Notes: generated from the sequence alone by a model not told the origin. A stretch of 44,272 nucleotides of DNA from CAVQBP01 sp964448105 (GCA_964448105.1 CAYUVK010000035.1:1-44272), one strand, 5' to 3'; counted from the first letter of the stretch, positions 34,353 through 42,409 are shown. A program made the numbers and translations.

Positions 34353-35453
34353 TCAAGCAATATGGGCGGGCTGCGCATTAACATATACTGCATAAATCGA
34401 TTGGCTTGCAGCCATAAAAAGGCGGTTTCGTTTTACACCGCCGAAGCAGAGATTAGCACAGGTTTCCGGTAACAAAATCATTCCGATACGTTCTCCTTCA
34501 GGTGCAAAGACATGCACACCGTCGTACCCTTCACCAGCCCAGCCTGCAGCCGACCAGATGTTTCCGTCCGTATCTGCTCTTATTCCGTCCGATCCTCCTA
34601 ATTTTCCTTGGTATTCCATCGAACAGAAACGTCGTTTGTTTTTTAATTTCTTTTCTCCAACAACATCGTAAACATCAATCCCTTTCGGGTTCTCACCCCC
34701 CGTATCCGAAACATATAATTTTTTATAATCGGGCGAGAAGCAAAGTCCGTTCGGCTCCTTAGCTTCGTCAGAAACCATATCAATTTTACCGTCCTTCGGA
34801 TCAATTCTATAGACTGCTTCTTTGATTTCCGATTCGGCTTTATGTCCTTCGTAGTATCCGCTGATTCCATATATCGGATCGGTGAACCAGATACTGCCGT
34901 CGGGATGAACAACTACATCGTTCGGTGAATTTAACTTCTTTCCCTTCCAATTATCGGCAAGAACAGTAATATCGCCGTTGTGCTCAAATCTTACCACGCG
35001 GCGTGCATCATGCTGGCATGAAAGAAGGCGTCCTTCAAAATCAAAAGTATTCCCATTTGAGTAGTTAGACGGTTTATGAAATTCGCTTACATGACCGTCT
35101 TCATCTAATCTACGCAGCAAGCGGTTATTCGGAATATCGCTCCAAACAAGGTAGCGTCCCCCGGAATTCCAGGCGCATCCTTCGGCCCACAAGGCTCCCG
35201 TCCATATTTGTTCTATAGATGTGTTGCCGATTAGATATTTATTAAAACGTTTATCGAGAGCAACAATATTCGGATCGGGGTAACGAACTGGTTTCTTTTG
35301 ACCGTCAAATTTTTGTTCTAATTTATTCTCACCCCTTAAAGTTTTTGGAATAAGCATAGCACCTACAGCTGCTGCACTCAAAGTGAGAAAGGACCGACGG
35401 TTTAATTGATTTATGCTTGTTTTTTTTCTCTCAATTAATAAATCTTCATTCAT
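34353..35453 (-). CDS. Tat-exported SMP-30/gluconolactonase-like protein
   Basis: A 366-residue protein of the SMP-30/gluconolactonase/LRE family, a six-bladed beta-propeller that hydrolyses sugar lactones with a divalent metal. The N-terminus has a twin-arginine signal (NRRSFLTLSAAAVGAMLIP), so it is exported folded. Family motifs include EGCAWNSGGRYLVWSDIPNN, LNSPNDVVVHPDGSIWFTDP, EPNGLCFSPD and the SDGIRADTDGNIW blade. The lactone substrate is unknown; it may process sugar acids made in the periplasm. It stands between repeat blocks with no operon partner. Confidence 0.9.
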   Translation of the reverse strand: MNEDLLIERKKTSINQLNRRSFLTLSAAAVGAMLIPKTLRGENKLEQKFDGQKKPVRYPDPNIVALDKRFNKYLIGNTSIEQIWTGALWAEGCAWNSGGRYLVWSDIPNNRLLRRLDEDGHVSEFHKPSNYSNGNTFDFEGRLLSCQHDARRVVRFEHNGDITVLADNWKGKKLNSPNDVVVHPDGSIWFTDPIYGISGYYEGHKAESEIKEAVYRIDPKDGKIDMVSDEAKEPNGLCFSPDYKKLYVSDTGGENPKGIDVYDVVGEKKLKNKRRFCSMEYQGKLGGSDGIRADTDGNIWSAAGWAGEGYDGVHVFAPEGERIGMILLPETCANLCFGGVKRNRLFMAASQSIYAVYVNAQPAHIA

Positions 35454-35637
35454 ATGCAGATCCTAACTAATTGTGAAAAAGGGTTGCTTATTATTTCTAA
35501 CTTTATTTGGTGCTGAACGCATTCTGATATTACTAAATTGGAAAAGCCTTTCGTAATATAATAAATTTTTCGAAAGTTGTAAGAAGAGAACCAATTTTTG
35601 CGGCATAAATTATATCATTAAATAGCTGTAGCTTGTC

Positions 35638-35841
35638 TGTCATGCTGAGCTTGTCGAAGCATGACTCGTACAGTTAGGTGTTTTCCCTATGACAGTCTTC
35701 GATAAACTCAGATTGACAAGCACATCACATTTCATGTTGAGCTTGACTGCCTGCTGAAGCCTTGCCGAAGGCAGGTCGAAACATGATTCGTACTATTGGG
35801 TGTTGTTCTATGACAGTCTTCAACCAACCCAGATTGGCAGA
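35638..35841. repeat. Tandemly duplicated inverted repeat (CTGAGCTTGTCGAAG family)
   Basis: Unit 1 (35638-35720) has TGTCATGCTGAGCTTGTCGA, then CATGACTCGTAC and ATGACAGTCTTCGATAAACT. Unit 2 (35732-35841) repeats this order but carries an extra palindrome, TGCCTGCTGAAGCC...GGCAGG, inside its first arm. It is related to the copies at 10697 and 19918. No gene is seen in 35454-35871. Confidence 0.7.
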
Positions 35842-35871
35842 CTTCGAACATATCATTAGCCAATGGATTTA

Positions 35872-35920
35872 GGGGCTGTCCAAGAAGTATCATTGTCATT
35901 TCGACCGACCTGCCTGCCGA
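35872..35920. repeat. Left half of a TGTCATTTCGA repeat split by transposase DNA
   Basis: GGGGCTGTCCAAGAAGTAT followed by ATTGTCATTTCGACC matches the left ends of other copies. The sequence then changes abruptly to GTCTGTTGCACAACT, which resembles an IS end. The right half lies at 36981-37023. Confidence 0.65.
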
Positions 35921-35953
35921 GTCTGTTGCACAACTATAGAAATGGACTGAAAT

Positions 35954-36619
35954 TTGCCAAAGTTAGAGAAAAGTAAAAAAGAGGGCAAAATTTTCATGAT
36001 TGGGAAAAAAGATTTTCAGCCAAAGTTGCTTTATAATGTATCGTTGGAAGAGTTGGTTCCAAAAGATAATTTTTATAGAGCATTGGAAAGGATACTAGAA
36101 CTAAATTTTTTATACAAAGAATGTGAAGACCTATATGGAAAGACAGGTAACAAATCAATAGATCCAGTAGTATTTTTTAAGTTAAACCTATTTGGATATT
36201 TTGAAGACATAATTTATGATAGAGAATTAATAAAAAGAGCTAGTGATTCATTAGCAGCGAGATTGTATTTAGGATATGATTTGGATGAACAATTACCTTG
36301 GCATAGTACAATATCCAGAACTAGAGCAATAATGCCGGAGAAAATATTTTCTGGAATATTTAATAAAGTACTTAAGAAGTGTGCAGATGCAGGATTGATA
36401 GAGGGCAAGCATCAATCAATAGATTCAACATTGGTAAAAGCAAATGCATCATTAGAAACAATAGAAAGAAAAACGCCAAAGTTAACTTTAGAAAAATATA
36501 TTGAAGAGATAAAGAAAGAGAATCAAGAAAAAGTTTTCCCGGAACAGACAGAAAAGATAACCGAGATTAATGAAGGTAAATATCTACTTAATTCGATGGA
36601 GAATAGAGATAATTTATAA
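35954..36619 (+). pseudogene. IS1182-type transposase, N-terminal fragment
   Basis: About 205 residues match the N-terminal half of IS1182/IS5-group transposases: the DUF772-type opening with YNVSLEELVPKDNFYRALE, KTGNKSIDPVVFFKLNLFGY, the WHSTISRTRA segment and HQSIDSTLVKANAS, which carries the first aspartate of the DDE triad. The second Asp and the Glu are missing because the frame passes at about 36575 into DNA of a different transposase. The frame starts at TTG; an inner ATG at 35996 is the other candidate. It cannot be an active enzyme. Confidence 0.8.
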
Positions 36620-36962
36620 GAGTTGGAAGAGTCATTTAAGAATAACAAATATACCTAGTCGTGCAAACAAGCTAAGGGTAGAATCCTTCATATATTGTTT
36701 ATTGATCTTCATATTATTGTTTCAAGTACATTTTTACGAATATTATTTACTGAAACAAAAGACAACAAATACTCAATCAATAAGTTTAATAAAACTAATG
36801 TTGTTCATAGTAAATAATATAAATTTTGTCATCTACCTTAATTGTTTTAGTAATATTGAAAGGAATAAAAAGCTACTCAATAAACAAATACTCTATTATT
36901 GTGTTTATGAACGAAGAAGCGATAGACTAAATTATAATCAATTAATTCAAAAATTAGGTTGA
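36570..36962 (+). pseudogene. IS4-family transposase, C-terminal fragment
   Basis: The frame encodes YLIRWRIEIIYKSWKSHLRI, the Y-x2-R-x3-E-x6-K signature around the catalytic glutamate of IS4-family transposases, followed by the usual C-terminal helices. The N-terminal two thirds with both catalytic aspartates are absent. It is fused directly, in another frame, to the IS1182-type fragment, so the block is a mosaic of two unrelated elements. Confidence 0.8.
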
Positions 36963-36980
36963 CGCCTATGCGATTTAATC

Positions 36981-37023
36981 GGGATCCCTTGAAATGACAC
37001 TTTCTTACTTTTTAGTCACCCCC
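36981..37023. repeat. Right half of the split TGTCATTTCGA repeat
   Basis: GGGATCCCTTGAAATGACAC followed by TTTCTTACTTTTTAGTCACC is the inverted counterpart of the left ends at 31585 and 35872. It restores the repeat interrupted by the transposase mosaic. Confidence 0.65.
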
Positions 37024-37124
37024 TTAATAAGAAAAATATTATTAGTTAGAAGAAGAATTATGTTCAATACACTTCATTATCAATATTCATTTATAAGAAG
37101 ATTACATATCCAAATAATCTACAA

Positions 37125-37165
37125 CTGTCAACTACTTGACAGATAAAACCTGTACAACTCTATAA
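37125..37165 (+). promoter_or_regulatory. Promoter with CRP-like operator upstream of DUF302 gene
   Basis: A perfect palindrome CTGTCAA-CTAC-TTGACAG (37125-37142) contains TGTCA-N6-TGACA, the spacing used by CRP/CooA-type regulators. Its right half is also a TTGACA -35 hexamer (37136-37141), followed 18 bases later by CTATAA (37160-37165). The overlap with -35 suits a class II activator site or a repressor. A Crp/Fnr gene lies 1.6 kb downstream. Confidence 0.5.
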
Positions 37166-37215
37166 GTTAACACCAGACATAAAAAATATTTTTCAAAAAA
37201 TTAAGGAGTAGCATA

Positions 37216-37695
37216 ATGAAACGAATTAATGTAATCTTAACCGCGACCTTATTTTCAGTAATATTATTTGCTGGAACTTTTACTCAGTCAAGTGAAATTT
37301 TTGCAGCAGATACAAGTCCGGTTACAGTTCAATCTCAACAATCTTTTAATAATACAGTATCAGAGATCCGTAAATTAGTAAAACAGAACGGAATGATGGT
37401 TTTATCCGAAATAAACCAGGGAAAAATTTTGTCTATGACAGGTTTATCAATTAATGCAATTTCTTTGTTTGTTGGTAATCCTCAAATCGGCAACAAGTTA
37501 TTTAGTGCTGATCTTGGAGTAGGTGTTGCTGTTCCCGTTAGATTAAACATTTATAAAGGTGCAGACGGTAAAACTTATATAAGCTATGTAAAGCCATCCG
37601 ATCAGCTTGCATCATTTAAGAACAATAATATACAAAAGATAGCACAGAATCTTGACAAGAAATTAGCAATGCTCACAGGAATGCTTTCAAAATAA
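37216..37695 (+). CDS. Exported DUF302 domain protein
   Basis: A secreted or periplasmic protein of 159 residues with a signal peptide (VILTATLFSVILFAGTF, cut near FAAD) and one DUF302 domain: GNPQIGNKLFSADLGVGVAV, then PVRLNIYKGADGKTYISYVKP. The domain is widespread and of unknown biochemical role; some members are linked to redox or sulfur stress. AAGGAG lies 7 bases before the ATG. Upstream is a promoter with a CRP-like palindrome, and a Crp/Fnr regulator is encoded nearby, so control by that regulator is likely but unproven. The membrane protein gene follows after a hairpin. Confidence 0.85.
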   Translation: MKRINVILTATLFSVILFAGTFTQSSEIFAADTSPVTVQSQQSFNNTVSEIRKLVKQNGMMVLSEINQGKILSMTGLSINAISLFVGNPQIGNKLFSADLGVGVAVPVRLNIYKGADGKTYISYVKPSDQLASFKNNNIQKIAQNLDKKLAMLTGMLSK

Positions 37696-37708
37696 TTCGG
37701 AGAATGTT

Positions 37709-37752
37709 ATGCCGGTGAGCCTGTTTACAGCAGACAGGCTTACCCTGGCATC
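37709..37752. other. Hairpin between DUF302 and membrane protein genes
   Basis: ATGCCGGTGAGCCTGT pairs with ACAGGCTTACCCTGGCAT across a short loop, with small bulges. It sits between the two genes and may tune read-through or protect the first transcript. Confidence 0.5.
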
Positions 37753-37790
37753 ACCATTACAATTTCATTATGATTTACCGGTAAGAGAAA

Positions 37791-38480
37791 ATGAAACATG
37801 ATTATAAAAAATTAGTTTTAAGTATAATTGCTTTATTAGCCGCGGGAATAAGCCCGAATTTATTTGTAATATCTCAGGCAGGCGTCGCGGAACTTAGTAA
37901 CCTTGCAGTTAATTTTCTGATTCCATCAATAATTGTTATGATTCTATTGATTATTATTAGTTACTACTGGGGAGTAGAGGATTTAAGCGGACAAATAGGA
38001 AAAGGAGTATTGGCTGGTATGATAAGTACAATCGGATTAGAAATTGTGCGGGAGATTGGTTTTCACCTGGGAGGAATGCCGGGAGACATGCCGAAACTTT
38101 TAGGTGTTCTTCTCCTTAATCAGTTTGCAAAAGGACCCGATACAATATCCAATATCGCAGGATGGTCATATCATTTCTGGAACGGTGCATCATTCGGCAT
38201 TATATATAGTGTTTTGTTCGGAAGAGGCAGGAAGTGGGGAGGAATAATATATGCACTATTAATTGGAATTGGTTTCATGGCGAGCCCTGCGGTTATTCCA
38301 TTAGGTGTCGGTTACTTTGGATCTGATTTTGGTATAGGATTCCCGATTACAGTTTTATTAGCTCATCTGGCACTGGGAACTTTGCTGGGATGGTTGGTCT
38401 TTAAATGGAATAAGGAGAATTTAAGTTTATTTTCAACGATCAAGAGTATTATAAATTATAAGAAAGAAACGGGTACCTAA
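37791..38480 (+). CDS. Multi-pass membrane protein of unknown function
   Basis: A 229-residue inner-membrane protein with six or seven hydrophobic helices, the first at LVLSIIALLAAGISPNLFVI, then FLIPSIIVMILLIIISYYWG. The middle has a conserved-looking REIGFHLGGMPGDMPKLLGV loop and WSYHFWNGASFGIIY, with two histidines near the membrane face that could bind a metal or heme. I do not recognise the family. It probably forms a unit with the DUF302 gene 95 bases upstream and may share its Crp-like control. It is complete. Confidence 0.7.
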   Translation: MKHDYKKLVLSIIALLAAGISPNLFVISQAGVAELSNLAVNFLIPSIIVMILLIIISYYWGVEDLSGQIGKGVLAGMISTIGLEIVREIGFHLGGMPGDMPKLLGVLLLNQFAKGPDTISNIAGWSYHFWNGASFGIIYSVLFGRGRKWGGIIYALLIGIGFMASPAVIPLGVGYFGSDFGIGFPITVLLAHLALGTLLGWLVFKWNKENLSLFSTIKSIINYKKETGT

Positions 38481-38519
38481 ATAATCAATGTTAGAAGCTT
38501 ATTAAGCTCTAACCTGTGA

Positions 38520-38595
38520 TTGCAAAATTATAAGATTTCAAAATTGAATGATTGTCTCTTTATTTTGCAGTCTCTTTAATGCTGTAATTTTGCAA
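38520..38595. repeat. Spaced 11-base inverted repeat
   Basis: TTGCAAAATTA (38520-38530) and TAATTTTGCAA (38585-38595) are perfect inverted copies 54 bases apart, downstream of the membrane protein gene and just before the assembly gap. Confidence 0.5.
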
Positions 38596-38632
38596 CTTTT
38601 GATATTAATTTTGCTTCATTCACATCACCGTA

Positions 38633-38732
38633 NNNNNNNNNNNNNNNNNNNNNNNNNNNNNNNNNNNNNNNNNNNNNNNNNNNNNNNNNNNNNNNNNNNN
38701 NNNNNNNNNNNNNNNNNNNNNNNNNNNNNNNN
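38633..38732. other. Assembly gap (100 N)
   Basis: Exactly 100 unknown bases, the usual placeholder for a scaffold join of unknown length. It removes the C-terminus of the Crp/Fnr gene, and the real distance across it is not known. Confidence 0.99.
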
Positions 38733-39351
38733 TTTTATCCCTTAAATCGGTAAGGATATAATTTACAGTCTGCCTTGAACAAGCTGCCAGCTCGGCAATA
38801 TCCTGGTGTTTAAGGAAAGGTTTAATAAAAATTTGTTCTCCAACATTTTTACCATTCTTATCAACCATTCTTAAAATAAAAGAAATTACCCTTTGATTTG
38901 CATCTTTAAATACCAGGTCTTCAATTCGTTCTGAAAAACTTTTAAGCTTCAATCCTATCAGCTTGGTTAATTTGATGTTTAGGGAAGGAGTTTTATTAAT
39001 AAACTCACTTAAATCGTTTTTGTTTATTGCACAAATAAGAGCCGGTTCCACAGTAATTGCAAAATCAGTTCTTTCTTTTTCATCGAGGAAAGCCATTTCG
39101 CCAAAAATTTCACCGGGATTAATAAGAGTTAAAATATTTTCTTTTCCGTCGGAAGAATACTTAACTATTTTTACCCTCCCGGTTTTCAAAAAGAAAATGG
39201 ATGTAGAAGGATCATTGGCAAAATAGATTGGTTCATTCTTATTTAATTCGCGCATTGAAGTAATCCGGCTCAACTCCATTTTTTTCTCTTCACTTAATCC
39301 TTTAAAGAGATTAAAATTTTCCAGGTACCAGAGCTTTGTTTTTTCAGCCAT
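38733..39351 (-). CDS. Crp/Fnr family transcriptional regulator (3' end missing)
   Basis: 206 residues are visible before the assembly gap; about 15-25 C-terminal residues are lost. Residues 1-120 form a cyclic-nucleotide-binding-type domain with LKTGRVKIVKYSSDGKENIL, GEIFGEMAF and ERTDFAIT. The E and R-T pair lie where CRP binds the phosphate of cAMP, so a nucleotide-like ligand is possible. A long dimer helix follows, then the winged-helix domain with LKHQDIAELAACSRQTVNYI. There is no N-terminal cysteine cluster, so it is not an oxygen-sensing FNR. A CRP-type palindrome occurs upstream of the DUF302 gene nearby. Confidence 0.88.
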
Positions 39352-39586
39352 TATTTATATTAAATAGAATTTAAAGATGCATAAATATAATAAAACAAAT
39401 GTTATAGATTAACCATATGCATCATCCTATGATTTTTAGTACATGAAAAATTTGAAAAGAAATGGTTCGTTGCAAATTATAGGCTTACTAAAGCCCATTT
39501 ATTTGTAACAAAATTTATTAACAAAAAAACTTGAAATGGTTTTGTAATTTACATGATTTCATAATGAAAATTACAACATAATTCTC

Positions 39587-39626
39587 CCTCATCCTGATAG
39601 TTGTTGTCAGTTTTATCGGGATAAGG
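39587..39626. repeat. Short hairpin (CCTCATCCTGATA / TATCGGGATAAGG)
   Basis: Two 13-base arms with 11 matching pairs lie in the 446-base gap between the Crp/Fnr gene and the DUF2914 gene. Bases 39631-39797 have open frames but none that I recognise, and no ribosome site. Confidence 0.5.
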
Positions 39627-39797
39627 ATTTTAAATTTGAAGCTTCAAAATATTTTGCTGCAGCGAGGAACCCAATTTCGTGTACCTTCAAGAGTAGACCA
39701 TATTGCACGAGAAACTCTCGCTGCTTTTGCTGGTCTTTATCTTTCTATTTTTCAAAAGGATAAAGATGCTACAATTAAAGCTCCTGATCAGCTTATT

Positions 39798-40193
39798 CTA
39801 CTTTACATGGAAAGATAGACCGGAGATAACATTGCCGTTTGAATCTTGTATTTCTACCCGCCAATTACCTTTCCAAGCCGGCAGGATTGTTTTAGCCGAC
39901 CATGTACGCCACGTTTTTGCTTTCACTGGCAAATTAATTTTTGCCATTTCTTTGTCTTGATAGAACCAAACATGAGAAATTTCCGATGTATCCGTTTGAC
40001 TCGTGAGTTTTGTAAAACAATATAATTTTCCTACATCAGCTGTAAAAACGGAATCGATTCCTATGGGCTGTCTGTTTTCCACTGTAGTACAAATAGCGAT
40101 ATTCTTGACTTTTATGTCTTGTGGATTTTGCGCAAATAACCCCTCTGACAATAGTAGAACTATCATGAAAATAAGTGTACATATTCTCCTCAT
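39798..40193 (-). CDS. Exported DUF2914 domain protein
   Basis: A 131-residue exported protein. I choose the ATG at 40193 because GGAGGTG lies 6 bases upstream and it gives a proper signal peptide (MRRICTLIFMIVLLLSEGLFA); the frame extends to 40253 without such signals. The mature part is a single DUF2914 domain: LYCFTKL, HVWFYQDKEMAKINLPVKA, then WRTWSAKTILPAWKGNWRVE. The domain is a small beta-sandwich of unknown role, often found with cell-envelope or membrane proteins. No operon partner is seen. Confidence 0.85.
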   Translation of the reverse strand: MRRICTLIFMIVLLLSEGLFAQNPQDIKVKNIAICTTVENRQPIGIDSVFTADVGKLYCFTKLTSQTDTSEISHVWFYQDKEMAKINLPVKAKTWRTWSAKTILPAWKGNWRVEIQDSNGNVISGLSFHVK

Positions 40194-40524
40194 AATTACA
40201 CCTCCATTTTTTTGATTTATAAAACGATACGATTTATTATATATCAGTAACAACGGTTTTGGAAGTAGCCCACCTTTACTTTATTCGGTGGGCAGACTTG
40301 CCACCCGCTCTTTTAAATATTCAATAAATGTTTGTTTGAACGACCATCTACATGATAAAAAAGAATATTGTCGATCTTTATCAGTGATAATTTAATTTAA
40401 AAATTTAATAGTTTCATTTCCATTTTTCGTTTCTAATATTTTTTTATAAAACTAACAAACACGCCACATATAGGGAATGCAAATTTTGCATCCCCTACAC
40501 TTTAGAATGAAAAACAAAACCCGG

Positions 40525-40593
40525 CATTGTCATTCTGAATCCCGGCAACTTTCAGATACATTATTGTAGCCGGGATGAAGAATCTCCTATCCC
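40525..40593. repeat. Half copy of the GTCATTCTGA repeat
   Basis: Close to the left half of the copy at 34186-34257, including GTCATTCTGAATCCCGG and GCCGGGATGAAGAATCTCCT. The right half is absent and the sequence runs into an orphan T9SS tail. Confidence 0.7.
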
Positions 40594-40690
40594 TAAATAG
40601 TTGATTAGTGCCAGAGCGGTTAAAGTTATTGTTCGTTTAAAGAAGAAAAACTCACAACTAATGCCGCAGCTTTATAAAAGCTGACTTACA

Positions 40691-40762
40691 AGCGGGGTTT
40701 ATTTTTACAGGCTAACTTCCGGAAGCTTTGTACAAATGAAGAAAGCAGTGCTATTGAAATAA
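40691..40762 (+). pseudogene. Orphan T9SS sorting-domain tail
   Basis: 24 codons read SGVYFYRLTSGSFVQMKK and then AVLLK with a stop at 40760-40762. This is the conserved end of a type IX sorting domain. Upstream the frame meets a stop at 40682, and no start or signal peptide is visible, though 40640-40690 still shows traces (AATGCCGCAGC). It is what remains of a deleted cargo gene. The 559-base intergenic stretch 40254-40812 otherwise holds a repeat half copy and a heptamer array. Confidence 0.75.
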
Positions 40763-40772
40763 CAGGGGATAC

Positions 40773-40807
40773 TTATCTGGAATCCTGTAACGTGTATCCG
40801 GTATTCG
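40773..40807. repeat. Degenerate 7-base tandem repeat, array 3
   Basis: Five units: TTATCTG, GAATCCT, GTAACGT, GTATCCG, GTATTCG. It ends 5 bases before the stop codon of the minus-strand PRC-barrel gene. Confidence 0.55.
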
Positions 40808-40812
40808 GTTTA

Positions 40813-41643
40813 CTAGTCTGCGGGATTATTTTTGTTTTTAAAATACTTTGATAAAGAATTTTTATATTTACTAATAGGCTCGCCTTTGTAAGGCGGATAA
40901 TTTACAAATTCATTTATATTTAATTTTATTTGAATTTTTTTTTCGTCATCCGTATTTAACGCAGCCAAACCAACCGGGACAAGAATATGTCTTTCCTTAT
41001 CAAAGATTGGACCTTCATCTATTTTAACTGTAAAGTATTGAATTGAATTAAGCTCATTATCTATGAAGAGGTCATCAACTTTACCGACAGTTATGCTGTC
41101 GGAGGTTATAACGCTCCAGCCTCTTATATCAGGAGCTTTTAAGGGTATGGATGAATCGAGTTTTTTTAGTTTAGATAATTTTCTTTCTTTTAAGGCTTCA
41201 TGTTCCTTTATATCGCCTTTCACGTTATTTTTTATTTTAGGCTTACTTTTACGTATTGATTTCCTGAGAATTGTAATTGCTTTTATATCAGTTAAATACA
41301 CGGATTCTTTTTCTGTATCGAAATTGACCGAACTTAACGGTACAATTAAATGCCTGCTTCCGCTTTTAATCTTAATATCTTCATGGAGAAAAATATCAAA
41401 ATAAATAGCTCTATTTATTTCGGAATTTACCATAATTTCATTAACTATTCCTATATCATTCTTATTGCTGCTGAAAACCTTCCACCCCTTTACATCTGAA
41501 AATTGCCCGGCAGCTTTATGATTTTTAATATCTTTTAATTTATAAAGTCCTTCTTTTTCTAAATTTAAATCCTCCAAGCTTCCTCCGTATCGTTTCATTT
41601 TCTTCCGGGCTATATCATCAAAAAAATTAAAACATTTAACCAT
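40813..41643 (-). CDS. Double PRC-barrel domain protein
   Basis: A 276-residue soluble protein with two PRC-barrel domains. The first, about residues 45-125, contains DVKGWKVFSSNKNDIGIVNE and RHLIVPLSSVNFD; the second, about 170-250, contains DIRGWSVITSDSITVGKVDD and RHILVPVGLAALN. A charged, lysine-rich linker joins them. PRC-barrels occur in photosynthetic reaction-centre subunit H and in RimM, and as stand-alone stress-related proteins. The function here is unknown. The opening KCFNFFDDIARKKMKRYGGS is not typical of either. There is no signal peptide. A heptamer array abuts its stop codon. Confidence 0.85.
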   Translation of the reverse strand: MVKCFNFFDDIARKKMKRYGGSLEDLNLEKEGLYKLKDIKNHKAAGQFSDVKGWKVFSSNKNDIGIVNEIMVNSEINRAIYFDIFLHEDIKIKSGSRHLIVPLSSVNFDTEKESVYLTDIKAITILRKSIRKSKPKIKNNVKGDIKEHEALKERKLSKLKKLDSSIPLKAPDIRGWSVITSDSITVGKVDDLFIDNELNSIQYFTVKIDEGPIFDKERHILVPVGLAALNTDDEKKIQIKLNINEFVNYPPYKGEPISKYKNSLSKYFKNKNNPAD

Positions 41644-41864
41644 AAAAAACTATCTTTGATGATAACTAATGTTTATATATATAAATTTAAAAAAAATCGG
41701 TCAATAGAAAATCCTAAAATATCGGGAGCATTTGAGAACTAAATTACAACTTAATATGAGACTCAGGTTTCTTCCGGCAACAAACACTTGAAATAAGAGA
41801 ATAAAACATCCATTTGTAATTTGTATCTCTTTTGGGAAATCTCTTTTTCCGGTTTTATATGATC

Positions 41865-42266
41865 TCAATTAAAAAGTGCTATTCCTTTAACGAGCCTGGA
41901 TTTGATCAAACCATAAAAGGAAAATTTTCCTGAATATTTCCATCCGAGGTGGAGACCGCACCGGCTGCATAATGCAAAAGACCATAAATGATCTTTAAAC
42001 CAGGTGAATTCTAAAGTTGGCATCCCTTCTTCGCGGCAGCCGTCTGCAGTACTGAAAGTAATTATATCGAAAACATATCCATCAGGATTTGCAAACTGAA
42101 ATTCAGTTTGATCATCATACGGGAATCGTTCTTTGTCATTAGTAATTTTTTTGCTGCAGGCCAGGCACAGCCAGTCGTCCGGCTTAAGTTCCGTTTGAAC
42201 CTTTACTTCACTTTCAGGTTCGGTTATAGTTACATTATTCTGATTCTGATTTTCTTCTGCGGACAT
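41865..42266 (-). CDS. CULT-domain protein (bacterial cereblon-like)
   Basis: A 133-residue protein whose C-terminal 100 residues match the CULT domain, the thalidomide-binding fold of human cereblon. The zinc ligands are C34-x2-C37 and C100-x2-C103. The three pocket tryptophans are W89, W95 and W109 in FTWFKDHLWSFALCSRCGLH and LGWKY; their spacing (6 and 14 residues) equals W380/W386/W400 of human cereblon. The ending FYGLIKSRLVKGI also matches cereblon's FWGLTRSAL. Small bacterial CULT proteins are known, but their native ligand and role are unsettled. The N-terminal 30 residues are acidic and look disordered. No partner gene is evident on its strand. Confidence 0.88.
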   Translation of the reverse strand: MSAEENQNQNNVTITEPESEVKVQTELKPDDWLCLACSKKITNDKERFPYDDQTEFQFANPDGYVFDIITFSTADGCREEGMPTLEFTWFKDHLWSFALCSRCGLHLGWKYSGKFSFYGLIKSRLVKGIALFN

Positions 42267-42336
42267 TTTATTTCTCTAGGCTAAGTGCTTTAAAATATCA
42301 AATTTACTGAAAAGTTTCAGCGTAAAATGACATGTT

Positions 42337-42371
42337 GTATCCGGTATCTAGCATCAGGCATCAGGAATCTT
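42337..42371. repeat. Degenerate 7-base tandem repeat, array 4
   Basis: Units GTATCCG, GTATCTA, GCATCAG, GCATCAG, GAATCTT in exact 7-base register. The last unit runs into the 44-base direct repeat at 42366. Confidence 0.65.
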
Positions 42372-42409
42372 GCAATAGTTTAGCATTTAATTTATGTTTG
42401 TTTTGAACG
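42366..42409. repeat. 44-base direct repeat, left copy
   Basis: Begins AATCTTGCAATAGTTTAGCA and ends GTTTTGAACG. It matches the copy at 44179-44222 at 38 of 44 positions without gaps. The two copies bracket exactly the tcmP and three-Cys genes. Confidence 0.75.

Noticed and set aside
39636..39818. 60-codon open frame between the Crp/Fnr and DUF2914 genes
   Set aside because: It has a TTG start without a ribosome site, overlaps the end of the DUF2914 gene on the other strand and resembles no family.
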